From Sediminibacillus massiliensis (GTDB lineage: Bacteria > Bacillota > Bacilli > Bacillales > Amphibacillaceae), in the NCBI RefSeq assembly GCF_900156915.1, contig NZ_LT732535.1, positions 1,824,990 through 1,874,060 on the forward strand: a DNA stretch of 49,071 bases. The letters are read 5' to 3'. Below are positions 41,808 to 49,071 of this stretch, one piece after another. Within the stretch, counting starts at the first letter, position 1. Each line of letters begins with the position of its first letter. The position numbers and the translations under genes were made by a program. The notes under the pieces were generated by a model. That model was not told the origin of the DNA and did not search any database. It saw nothing but the letters and a program-made list of their open reading frames with translations.

Positions 41808-43616
41808 TTATTCCACTTCTGCAAGCAAACGTTCCATTTCTCCGAGCTTTTCCTCAAAGACATCAAGAGCTGATAATATTGGTTGTTTGGATGTCATATC
41901 GACTCCCGCTTTTTTCAATACTTCAATAGGATAATCACTGCTTCCGGATTTCAGGAATTCAAGATATCGATCGACAGCAGGTTGACCTTCCTTCTGGATT
42001 TGAGAAGCAAGGGCAGTTGCAGCGGAATATCCGGTCGCATACTGATAAACATAATAATTGTAATAAAAATGAGGAATGCGAGCCCACTCCAGTCCTATTT
42101 CCTCATCTATCGTCAAACCATCACCAAAGTATTTTTTATTTAAATCATAGTAAAGTTGAGTCAATTTATCAGCAGTCAGCGCTTCTCCTTGCTGTGCATG
42201 CACATGGATGTCATGCTCAAACTCAGCAAACATTGTTTGACGGAATACCGTCCCTCGGAATCCTTCCAGGAAATGATTCAGCAGGAACAGCTTCTTCTTC
42301 TCATCTTCCGTGTTGTCAATCATGTAATCATTTAAAAGGGCTTCATTACATGTAGAAGCAACCTCTGCCACGAAAATAGAGTAATTGCCATAACGGAATG
42401 GCTGATTCTCTCTTGAGTAGTAACTATGCAGAGAGTGTCCCAGTTCATGAGCAAGTGTAAACAAATTGTTCAAGTTATTTTGCCAATTCAACAAAATGTA
42501 AGGGTTGGTGCCATAAGCTCCTGAAGAGTATGCCCCGCTTCTTTTACCCTTGTTTTCTTCCACATCGATCCAACGGTCCTTGTACCCTTCTTTAATGATG
42601 TTGATGTACTCGTCTCCCAATGGTGCTAAACCTTTCAGCACATGCTCCTGTGCTTCTTCATAAGGAATTTTCATTTCCACATCTTTCACCAGCGGTGTAT
42701 ATAAATCATACATATGAAGATCTTCCAATTTAAGTACCCGTTTGCGCAGAGATACGTAACGATGAAGCAGATGCAGGCGCTGATTTACCGCATCGACCAA
42801 ATTATCATACACTTCCTCTGGTATATTGTTGTTATCCAGGGCAGCCTGTCGTGCCGAATCATACTTTCTTACTTTCGCATAGAAGTTGTTTTTTTTCACG
42901 GCACCAGACAAAGTGGATGAGAAAGTATTTTTGAAGCCGCCAAAAGTATCATACATAGCTTTGAAGGCATCATGACGGACACGTTGATCGTCCGACTCCA
43001 GGAAATTTATATAACGGCCGTGTGTCAATTCTACTTCGTTTCCTTCTTCGTCTTTTATATGCGGAAAGGTTAAATCGGCATTGTTCAACATTCCAAAAGT
43101 CTGGGAGGCATTGTCTGTCACCTCAGAAGCCTCGGCTAGCAGTTCTTCTTCTTTCTCGCTCAGCACGTGTGGACGTTGTCTGTTTATCTCATTGATTGTA
43201 TGTTCATATTGTTTTAAGTTTTCATTTTCCTCGACAAAAGCTTTCAACTGGTTTTCATCTAGAGATAAAATTTCCGGAACAATGAAACTCATCGCGCTCG
43301 AAGCCTGTGTAAGCAGGTTTTCCGCTTTCGAGTTCAATGCCTGATAAAGGGAATTTGTCGTGTCCTGGTCATATCTCATATGTGCATATGTATATAACTT
43401 TCCGAGACGTTCAGAGACAGCATCCTGAAGCTTCAGAATTTCATACAGATTTTCTGCAGACTCGCTGATTTTCCCTTGATATGCCTTAAATTCAGGCAGT
43501 TTGCTTTTTACAGCTTCGAATTCTTTCTCCCATTCCTCATCTATAACAAAAATGTCTTCTAGTCTCCATGTTTTTTCTAAAGGTACTTCTTCTCGTTTCG
43601 GTAGTTGCTGGGCCAA
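41808..43616 (-). CDS. pepF: Oligoendopeptidase F
   Basis: 602 residues, TTG start at 43616 with GGAGG seven bases upstream. M3 family: zinc motif AHELGHSLHSYYS (HELGH near residue 390) with the distal Glu in STCNEALLND, a C-terminal substrate domain DEEIGLEWARIPHFYYNYYVYQYATGYSAATALA. It cleaves 7-17-residue peptides. Located between coiA and spxH as in B. subtilis yjbF-yjbG-yjbH; over-expressed PepF is known to affect sporulation there. Confidence 0.96.
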   Translation of the reverse strand: MAQQLPKREEVPLEKTWRLEDIFVIDEEWEKEFEAVKSKLPEFKAYQGKISESAENLYEILKLQDAVSERLGKLYTYAHMRYDQDTTNSLYQALNSKAENLLTQASSAMSFIVPEILSLDENQLKAFVEENENLKQYEHTINEINRQRPHVLSEKEEELLAEASEVTDNASQTFGMLNNADLTFPHIKDEEGNEVELTHGRYINFLESDDQRVRHDAFKAMYDTFGGFKNTFSSTLSGAVKKNNFYAKVRKYDSARQAALDNNNIPEEVYDNLVDAVNQRLHLLHRYVSLRKRVLKLEDLHMYDLYTPLVKDVEMKIPYEEAQEHVLKGLAPLGDEYINIIKEGYKDRWIDVEENKGKRSGAYSSGAYGTNPYILLNWQNNLNNLFTLAHELGHSLHSYYSRENQPFRYGNYSIFVAEVASTCNEALLNDYMIDNTEDEKKKLFLLNHFLEGFRGTVFRQTMFAEFEHDIHVHAQQGEALTADKLTQLYYDLNKKYFGDGLTIDEEIGLEWARIPHFYYNYYVYQYATGYSAATALASQIQKEGQPAVDRYLEFLKSGSSDYPIEVLKKAGVDMTSKQPILSALDVFEEKLGEMERLLAEVE

Positions 43617-43731
43617 AAAAATTCCTCCTTTAAATTTTCTTCACATACCTAAACAAATTCTGTAAAAGTGTCTATTACTCCTGTCAAACAGCATCAACTT
43701 TTCCACATTTCTTATATTATATCGTTTTTGC

Positions 43732-44934
43732 TTAAGAATCATGCGAAACAACGCCTGAAGAAAAGGGATATTTTTCTAACTTCTTGATGATGAGATCATC
43801 TTCCCTTAGTCCTTCTTCCACATTTTCTGGAAAATTAATCGGGTTTATGCGCATAAATTCTGTATTAGACACAAATGTAACGAAACCTAAATATTCGAGA
43901 AGTTGAAGATACTCTTTCAGAGGGTCAGGAGGCGCTGTGATTAGCGGGAAACTTGCATCAGTGATGAAATGATTGTCCATTTTCTCAAAGAGAACTGAAA
44001 GGGAGGTTGCTTTGAATGGGGGAAGAGAATGAAGAAAATCAAGACATAGTCTACTCTGCCAAATCCAAGGAACGGACTTCATCCTGTATTGACCTGAAAC
44101 AGGCAGATAAATAATCCCAGGCAGGAGACTGTTATGGGTATGTTTAATGTAAAGCCAATTGCGCCAAGTCTTTTCTTCGCGGCTTTGGTAAAGGGTAGGT
44201 GGTTTTGTACGAAACAAGTGTTTCTCCTTTTTCCATTGCTGTAAAAATTGATTGTTTGGGGCGTGCTCCTGGAACATGGATTTGAAAGAAGTCCTGCTGA
44301 GTGGCCTATGAACCCATTGACCGAGCAGCCGGTTTCTTCCTACAACTTGAATATGTTGGTAAACGGAAAGAATCTTAGTATTGGGACAGTAGAAATATAA
44401 TGTGAGGGGGAAAGTAGAGGAAAATCGGTGGATAAAAGCGCGTTCCTGCGTTCCAGAATATAACATGCCTGTTTTTTTGCGCTTCATCCGGTTGCTGCCT
44501 AATATCCAAATCGGAGTGATTCCGGTCTGTATGTAACCTTCATTTCGTTTAAGGTAGTCATCCATCGATAGCTTTGCACACTGATATTCAATAGCAATGG
44601 TTTTATTGCCTATAGAAAAGAGTATATCCGGTCGTTGTTTGATCAATGGAAGGTACTTTTCCAGTTCTGCCTGCACACCCTGATTTCTCAGCCATTGGAA
44701 CAAGTCCAGCTTACCTTGCTCATGATACTCTCCTTCCCCATCATGCTGAAAAGGGCAGTCACTGTTAGGCAAGTGAGAAAAATGGGGAATATTCTTCCTC
44801 CCTGCCTTCAGAATGAGGGTTTCTTCACATATCGGACAAAAATACTTCTGTCCTTGTTTACGCATGTTAATCTCCGGCTTGGTCAACCCGATAAAATTTA
44901 TGAGTTGGCCATTTTGATTGTAAGCACTCAGCAT
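43732..44934 (-). CDS. coiA: Competence protein CoiA
   Basis: 400 residues. N-terminal CPICEETLILKAG with a downstream C in NSDCPF (zinc-like), then a nuclease-like core RPDILFSIGNKTIAIEYQCAKLS typical of the CoiA-like restriction-endonuclease fold (D/ExQ). AAAGGCGG lies eight bases before the ATG. In pneumococcus and Bacillus CoiA is needed for recombination of taken-up DNA. Its presence suggests that competence genes are retained, not that the strain is competent. Confidence 0.9.
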   Translation of the reverse strand: MLSAYNQNGQLINFIGLTKPEINMRKQGQKYFCPICEETLILKAGRKNIPHFSHLPNSDCPFQHDGEGEYHEQGKLDLFQWLRNQGVQAELEKYLPLIKQRPDILFSIGNKTIAIEYQCAKLSMDDYLKRNEGYIQTGITPIWILGSNRMKRKKTGMLYSGTQERAFIHRFSSTFPLTLYFYCPNTKILSVYQHIQVVGRNRLLGQWVHRPLSRTSFKSMFQEHAPNNQFLQQWKKEKHLFRTKPPTLYQSREEKTWRNWLYIKHTHNSLLPGIIYLPVSGQYRMKSVPWIWQSRLCLDFLHSLPPFKATSLSVLFEKMDNHFITDASFPLITAPPDPLKEYLQLLEYLGFVTFVSNTEFMRINPINFPENVEEGLREDDLIIKKLEKYPFSSGVVSHDS

Positions 44935-45033
44935 ACCATTTACCGCCTTTCATTATAATTGCTTTTAATTCGAGCAATTACTTCAAGATTCCTTCCTTGT
45001 TTATAGAGAAATCCGGCATACTCTTTTTCAAAA

Positions 45034-45065
45034 TAAAAAAAGCATCCGTCTCAGCGAATGCTTTT
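45034..45065 (-). terminator. Rho-independent terminator of mecA
   Basis: AAAGCATCCG/CGAATGCTTT stem with one mismatch and a seven-T run on the minus strand. Confidence 0.85.
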
Positions 45066-45066
45066 C

Positions 45067-45756
45067 TTATTTTTCTGGAAAGTATTCTTTGATTTGTGAA
45101 AGGGCGTTTTCTTGAAAAATCACTTTTCCATATTCTTGGACGCGGTAGATGGTTAGATTGGACTCCTGGCCAAATTCCAACAGCTGGCTAAGAATATCCT
45201 CCTGGTCATCATCACTCATGAAGTTTTCGTCAAATTCCATGAACAAAAGATATTTGTCTTCAAAATGATATAATTGATCATTTACGCCTTCGGTTTCTGG
45301 AAAATAGTGACTAAGTTGGATGACATCTTCAAAATCCTTAAATTGAACGATAAAGGACAAGTTCTCCATATGATTAACTGCTTCTTCCATATTTTCAGAT
45401 TCCTCTTCCGAACCAAACTTATCGTCTAACATTGATTCAATCTTTTCATCAATTGGCATGTCAATCGTTTTTCCGCTTTCAGTAGGTAATTCAAGGTTCT
45501 GTCCGTCCTTCGAAAGCTGTGCTTTTGTAACCACAATTTCCAATCCCTTATCAAGGGCTTGAACTTGAATCCAGAGAGGGCCGTCTATATGAAAATCGTC
45601 TTCTTTATAATTAACTTCGTCCATTACTTGCCAGAATAACTGCTCACTTCGTTCACGGTTATACCAAATTTCTTCGCGATCGAATCCTCTGTCTTCGATG
45701 TCCATATAGGAAATATAAAACTTTACCGTGTTCTCATTGATTCTTTCTATTTCCAT
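45067..45756 (-). CDS. mecA: Adaptor protein MecA
   Basis: 229 residues. N-terminal MEIERINENTVKFYISYMDIEDRGFDREEIWYNR is the substrate-binding domain (ComK and Spx binding in B. subtilis); the acidic middle (about 105-125) is a linker; the C-terminal domain (NLSFIVQFKDFEDVIQLSHYF, YLLFMEF) binds ClpC. A ClpCP adaptor that lies between spx and coiA, the conserved yjb order. I see nothing notable in the gap 45757-46004. Confidence 0.95.
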   Translation of the reverse strand: MEIERINENTVKFYISYMDIEDRGFDREEIWYNRERSEQLFWQVMDEVNYKEDDFHIDGPLWIQVQALDKGLEIVVTKAQLSKDGQNLELPTESGKTIDMPIDEKIESMLDDKFGSEEESENMEEAVNHMENLSFIVQFKDFEDVIQLSHYFPETEGVNDQLYHFEDKYLLFMEFDENFMSDDDQEDILSQLLEFGQESNLTIYRVQEYGKVIFQENALSQIKEYFPEK

Positions 45757-46004
45757 TCATTCTCTCTCCCTTCTATTCGATAATTAGGTGGAAGAGAAAG
45801 ACTTCACCTATTTATTGATTCTCAGTAATTACTTACCCGATTGAAAAAGGTCTCAACCCTTGTTTATTAACATCGAGTACTTATCCTTATTTTATGATAA
45901 AACAAAGGATTTTGAAAATATAAAAGCCTATATAAACCCTAGAAATACTTACCTATTTTACTTTTGGGCACGATACAGCAAAACAATAAAACGGCAATTT
46001 AGTG

Positions 46005-46043
46005 TAAAAAAAGCGCAGATCCTTTAAAAAGACCTGCGCTTTA
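46005..46043 (-). terminator. Rho-independent terminator of spx
   Basis: AAAGCGCAGGTC (46042-46031) / GATCTGCGCTTT (46021-46010) on the minus strand with a T run. Confidence 0.9.
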
Positions 46044-46055
46044 TAACCTTTTTAA

Positions 46056-46451
46056 TTAGTTAACCATTCGTTGTGCTTCACGTAGTTGGAATGTACGTAC
46101 CGTTCTAGGCAAGAACCTGCGGATTTCGTCTTCGTTATAACCAACTTGTAAACGTTTTTCATCTATGATGATAGGCCTGCGTAAAAGCCCAGGATTCTCT
46201 TGAATTAGATTAAAGAGATCCTTTAATGGAAGCTGGTCGAGATTCATATCCAGTTTTTGAAAAACTTTCGAACGGGTAGAAATGATTTCATCTGTACCGT
46301 CTTCTGTCATTCTTAAGATTTCTTTGATCTCATCCAAGGTTAAAGACTCAGAAAAAATATTTCTTTCTGTGAAAGGTATGTCATGTTCTTCTAACCATGC
46401 TTTTGCTTTTCGGCAAGATGTACAACTTGGTGAGGTATAAAGTGTTACCAT
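46056..46451 (-). CDS. spx: Transcriptional regulator Spx
   Basis: 131 residues, the usual length, from the ATG at 46451 with GAGGAG ten bases upstream; a start six codons earlier has no [21 protein letters not shown] holds the redox switch C10-C13; [19 protein letters not shown] and the C-terminal [26 protein letters not shown] are near identical to B. subtilis Spx. It binds the RNA polymerase alpha C-terminal domain and controls thiol stress genes. Levels are set by ClpXP with SpxH, encoded 5.5 kb away, and its promoter region holds a perfect palindrome. Confidence 0.97.
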   Translation of the reverse strand: MVTLYTSPSCTSCRKAKAWLEEHDIPFTERNIFSESLTLDEIKEILRMTEDGTDEIISTRSKVFQKLDMNLDQLPLKDLFNLIQENPGLLRRPIIIDEKRLQVGYNEDEIRRFLPRTVRTFQLREAQRMVN

Positions 46452-46540
46452 TGAAACTTCACTCCTCAATGTGCAGATTATTTATCGTCATTTCATGATT
46501 CTTTGAAGAATATATTAAATTAAAATTAGTTTAAATAACT

Positions 46541-46570
46541 CTTCTATGTATAGTATACTATACTTGTCAA
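46541..46570 (-). promoter_or_regulatory. spx promoter with a 16-bp perfect palindrome
   Basis: Minus strand: consensus -35 TTGACA (46570-46565), 18-base spacer and -10-like TAGAAG (46546-46541). The spacer is filled by GTATAGTATACTATAC (46548-46563), a perfect palindrome. A repressor bound here would block RNA polymerase. In B. subtilis spx is repressed by PerR and YodB; this site resembles DUF24/QsrR-type GTATA-N-TATAC operators but with N6. The rest of 46571-46777 shows nothing recognisable. Confidence 0.55.
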
Positions 46571-46777
46571 GCAGAGGGTAGGTTTTGTGAATATTTTAAC
46601 TAAATTAATTTACGGCTGTAATTATGGGAAGTCATGAAATGGTAAATTTATATTTAAAGTACCCTCGCTCACAGTATATTAAACCTTTTTTCCTTTACTT
46701 TTTTTCTTTTTTTCAGGTATAAAACGACTTATTTCGGGATACCCGTCAGGAAAGGATATCCCCATATATCAAGATGG

Positions 46778-47371
46778 TTATACTTTTTCTGATTCTTTCA
46801 GGAAATCAAAAATATCCTCTGAATTTCGTTGATTATCATATGTCAGCACTTCATCAACAGGCTGGTAGGACTTGCCGTATAATTCTTCATCCTTGTACGT
46901 GTGTATATCTTCATACATTTTCTTCATTTTTTCATATATCGCTTGCTCATCTTCATCATTAGGTGTCCAATACAAAATTTCCATTGGGTTTTCTTCGTTC
47001 GTTGCCAGGCTTCTCCGATTATAACCAATTGATTGAGCATGGACAAACCCTTGACGCTGGTAAAATCTTAAGCGTTTTTCAGAGTCTGTATCTTCATAAT
47101 CAACAGGCTCTACTTCCAATATAATCGGCTTGTTCTTTGCCTTCAATTTATCGAGCAATTTCCCTCCAAGTCCTTGCCCGCGAGATGCTGCGGAAACATA
47201 CACATAATCTATAAAGATAAAAGTCGGAAACTCTGCGTACATTAAGACATGATGGGGACCTTCATCTTTGTAGTAGACATCTCCTTTTTCTTTCAAGAGC
47301 ATTTCCATGTGTTCTCTCGATTTCATCTCTTCTACTGGAAAATACTTATTCAGCTTTTCATACCAGTTCAT
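46778..47371 (-). CDS. yjbC: GNAT family acetyltransferase (YjbC-like)
   Basis: 197 residues from the ATG at 47371 with AAGGAG seven bases upstream; the frame extends to 47398 without an SD. It opens MNWYEKLNKYFPVEEMKSREHM, the YjbC-type N-terminus. GNAT core: FIDYVYVSAASRGQGLGGKLLDKLKAKNKPIILEVEPV (acetyl-CoA loop RGQGLGG) and YQRQGF. Acceptor unknown. Upstream of spx in the same orientation, as in B. subtilis where yjbC and spx are linked stress genes. Confidence 0.93.
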   Translation of the reverse strand: MNWYEKLNKYFPVEEMKSREHMEMLLKEKGDVYYKDEGPHHVLMYAEFPTFIFIDYVYVSAASRGQGLGGKLLDKLKAKNKPIILEVEPVDYEDTDSEKRLRFYQRQGFVHAQSIGYNRRSLATNEENPMEILYWTPNDEDEQAIYEKMKKMYEDIHTYKDEELYGKSYQPVDEVLTYDNQRNSEDIFDFLKESEKV

Positions 47372-47474
47372 TGATCTACTCCTTGTGTTTGTAGTCATTA
47401 ATATTATAACGAAGTTTTATCCATTTGTTAAACCCTTCCTTTAGATTTACCCGTTTCTTTCATGCTTACTCACC

Positions 47475-47511
47475 GAAAAACTAAACCCTTACCGGTGACA
47501 CCAGCAAGGGT
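47475..47511 (-). terminator. Probable terminator of the DUF4015 gene
   Basis: Minus strand ACCCTT...AAGGGT with an inner GGTG/CACC pairing, then TTTAGTTTTT; the T run is interrupted. Confidence 0.6.
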
Positions 47512-47517
47512 ATAAAA

Positions 47518-48732
47518 TCAGTTTAATGGAGTGTAGTCCACTCCTTCTGTATAGCTGTTGCCGGCATTCCAAATGAGAAATTCTTCGATTCCATTCTCAT
47601 TTAGAGCCCGTATTTGATCTTCAACTTCACTTACTCCATACTGTTTCGTCGCTCCGCTATAAAGCCAAGGTGCTTCAAAGTCCTGAATCCAAGGTCTGGA
47701 CACTGGGGGATTATCAAGCTCGCCAAGTACTTCATTTTCGACTTTAGCATACTCTGTCACCAACCGATATGGCTCTTCATCCGGTTTGTCTATACCAAAG
47801 TAAGAAGTCCAATGACTCGGATAAATCATGGAAGAAATCACATCAACATTCGAAGATATTTTCGAAAAGTTTTGACCGATACCAGGCGTTTCCGGGATAG
47901 TTGCTGCATAGCCGAAAATATCTACTGAGACATCGACATCATAACTGGATAGTTCTTCCTTAGCGTGTGCAACGAAGTCTGTAACAGCCTGTACACGTTT
48001 TTTCACTTCGTTCGTGTCATCGTCTGCATACTCTCCCTGATCGTATTCCAGCTCATCGTCCCTGTTTTCAAATCCTTCCGGAAAACGGACATAATCAAAC
48101 TGTATTTCCTGAAATCCTAACTCTGCAGCCTTCTTGGCCAATCCGATATTATAGTCCCAAACTTCTTTTTGAAAAGGGCTCACAAATGCTTCCCCTTTTC
48201 CATTTGTCCAAACCTCGCCATTTTGGGTGAACGAGAGGTCTGGGCGCTCTTTTGCCAAGACGGAATCCTTAAAGACTACGATTCTGGCAATTGGATAAAT
48301 CCCTTCCTCTTCAAGGCGCTCAAGGACCGCTCTTGGATCTTTCACGAAGTTGGTCCCTATGTCATAATAAGGAGATCCTTCATCCAATTGAAAAGTTACA
48401 TTTCCGTGATCTTCTTTCACATCGATGACCATCGCATTTAAATCCGTTGAATTTACCAGGTTAATCAACTTGTCGAACCGTTCTCCTCCGGCAGAGTTAC
48501 CGGTTACATAAATCCCTCTGACAGCATCCGGGTATTCAAAATCGAGTCCTGAATCATACGTGAACCTAACCATCCGTTCTGGTAATTCATAGGTTTCCAA
48601 TGTCTTTTTGCTTTCATGATGTCTATTTGCTTCTTTGGCATCTTCATCAGCTTCGACTGTAGTCGCCAATATCACGGTACCAAGAAAAAGTGCCGTTGCA
48701 CCTGCCAACAACTTTTGCTGCAATTTCCCCAT
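47518..48732 (-). CDS. Secreted putative glycoside hydrolase (DUF4015)
   Basis: 404 residues. Signal peptide or membrane anchor (KLLAGATALFLGTVILATTVEA), then a TIM-barrel domain: VRGIYVTGNSAGGERFDKLINL, NAMVIDVKEDHGNVTFQLD, IYPIARIVVFKDSVLA, FQEIQFDYVRFPEGF, DVSVDIFGYAATIPE and ISSMIYPSHW. These are hallmarks of the DUF4015 family, related to GH13/GH18-like barrels; the Asp and Glu in IQFDYVRFPEG are plausible active-site residues. Activity has not been defined to my knowledge. Monocistronic. Confidence 0.88.
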   Translation of the reverse strand: MGKLQQKLLAGATALFLGTVILATTVEADEDAKEANRHHESKKTLETYELPERMVRFTYDSGLDFEYPDAVRGIYVTGNSAGGERFDKLINLVNSTDLNAMVIDVKEDHGNVTFQLDEGSPYYDIGTNFVKDPRAVLERLEEEGIYPIARIVVFKDSVLAKERPDLSFTQNGEVWTNGKGEAFVSPFQKEVWDYNIGLAKKAAELGFQEIQFDYVRFPEGFENRDDELEYDQGEYADDDTNEVKKRVQAVTDFVAHAKEELSSYDVDVSVDIFGYAATIPETPGIGQNFSKISSNVDVISSMIYPSHWTSYFGIDKPDEEPYRLVTEYAKVENEVLGELDNPPVSRPWIQDFEAPWLYSGATKQYGVSEVEDQIRALNENGIEEFLIWNAGNSYTEGVDYTPLN

Positions 48733-48894
48733 TTTTCATCAAACTCCCACAAGTATGTATTTATTTCTATTATAAAAGACATCCCTCATAGATGGGAACC
48801 CAGTTTACGTAATTTAACACTATTATCCAAATACCTTTTTTCAAAAATAATTAAACCTCTTTTTCAAAGGATTGGAACATTCACAATACCCATA

Positions 48895-49071
48895 TAATGC
48901 GACATAACTTTAAAGTGACTTCCTCCCATCCTTTTCTGATTGAGTGGTAGTCCAGCGCTGCGGAAAAATACTCGCTTTCCGTGGGGAACGCTTCAGCCTC
49001 CTCGGGAAAAGCGCCCTGCGGGGTCTTCAGACTGTTCCTTTCCCACTGGAGTCTCGCATTTTTCCGCAGCT
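48895..49071 (-). repeat. MITE-like repeat, inverted copy cut by the window end
   Basis: The degenerate terminal repeat TAATGCGACATA (48895-48906) precedes CTTCCTCCCATCCTTTTC..., GAGTGGTAGTCCAGCGCTGCGG and a full class 1 core in reverse orientation to copy A, ending ATTTTTCCGCAGC at the last bases. The other end lies outside. The gap 48733-48894 has nothing else recognisable. Confidence 0.8.

Overview
The window is a low-to-moderate GC Firmicutes chromosome segment, most likely a spore-forming Bacillaceae of the Oceanobacillus/Virgibacillus/Lentibacillus type. This rests on strong AGGAGG-type ribosome binding sites, spore coat genes (cotO, a cotY/cotZ homologue), candidate sigma-K and sigma-B promoters, a FapR box at fabI, and gene order matching Bacillus subtilis yjb/yjc. 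I did not identify the species.

Layout. 1-842 is the end of uvrA. 1.3-3.4 kb is a two-gene sugar/polyol catabolic unit with a candidate cre. 3.7-8.3 kb is a divergent efflux locus: a TetR regulator facing an MMPL exporter and a secreted LxxG-heptad-repeat protein, with repeated TGTTGGATATT operators. 8.5-10.5 kb is an IS110-family (IS1111-like) element inserted in a repeat. 10.5-15.0 kb is a lantibiotic-immunity-like ABC transporter next to a two-component system. 15-26 kb is a mixed region: a tRNA-Val, VanW, YhfK, two DUF421 proteins, an alcohol dehydrogenase, YnfA, a stress protein, yjcH-yjcG-yjcF and an MBL hydrolase. 27-28.7 kb holds spore coat genes, then fabI. 30-47.4 kb is the conserved yjb block (yjbQ, mgtE, an ftsW/rodA paralogue, prpE, yjbO, nadK, sasB, yjbK, trHb, spxH, pepF, coiA, mecA, spx, yjbC). 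A DUF4015 glycosidase-like gene closes the window.

The yjb block joins regulated proteolysis (Spx, its ClpXP adaptor SpxH, the ClpC adaptor MecA), alarmone and NADP metabolism (SasB, NAD kinase), Ap4A hydrolysis (PrpE) and competence (CoiA).

Most unusual content. First, a MITE-like non-coding repeat family occurs six times, with ends AAACTGCGACATAG / CTATGTCGCAGTTT and two related GC-rich cores. Second, the IS110-family element has split one of these repeats. Its roughly 470-base 3' non-coding region can fold into a stem-internal loop-stem whose two loop sides match the two halves of the reconstructed insertion site (9 and 7 bases, each ending in the shared ACT/AGT core). This is what a bridge RNA (seekRNA) target-binding loop should look like, so the window appears to hold an RNA-guided transposon together with the target it was programmed for.
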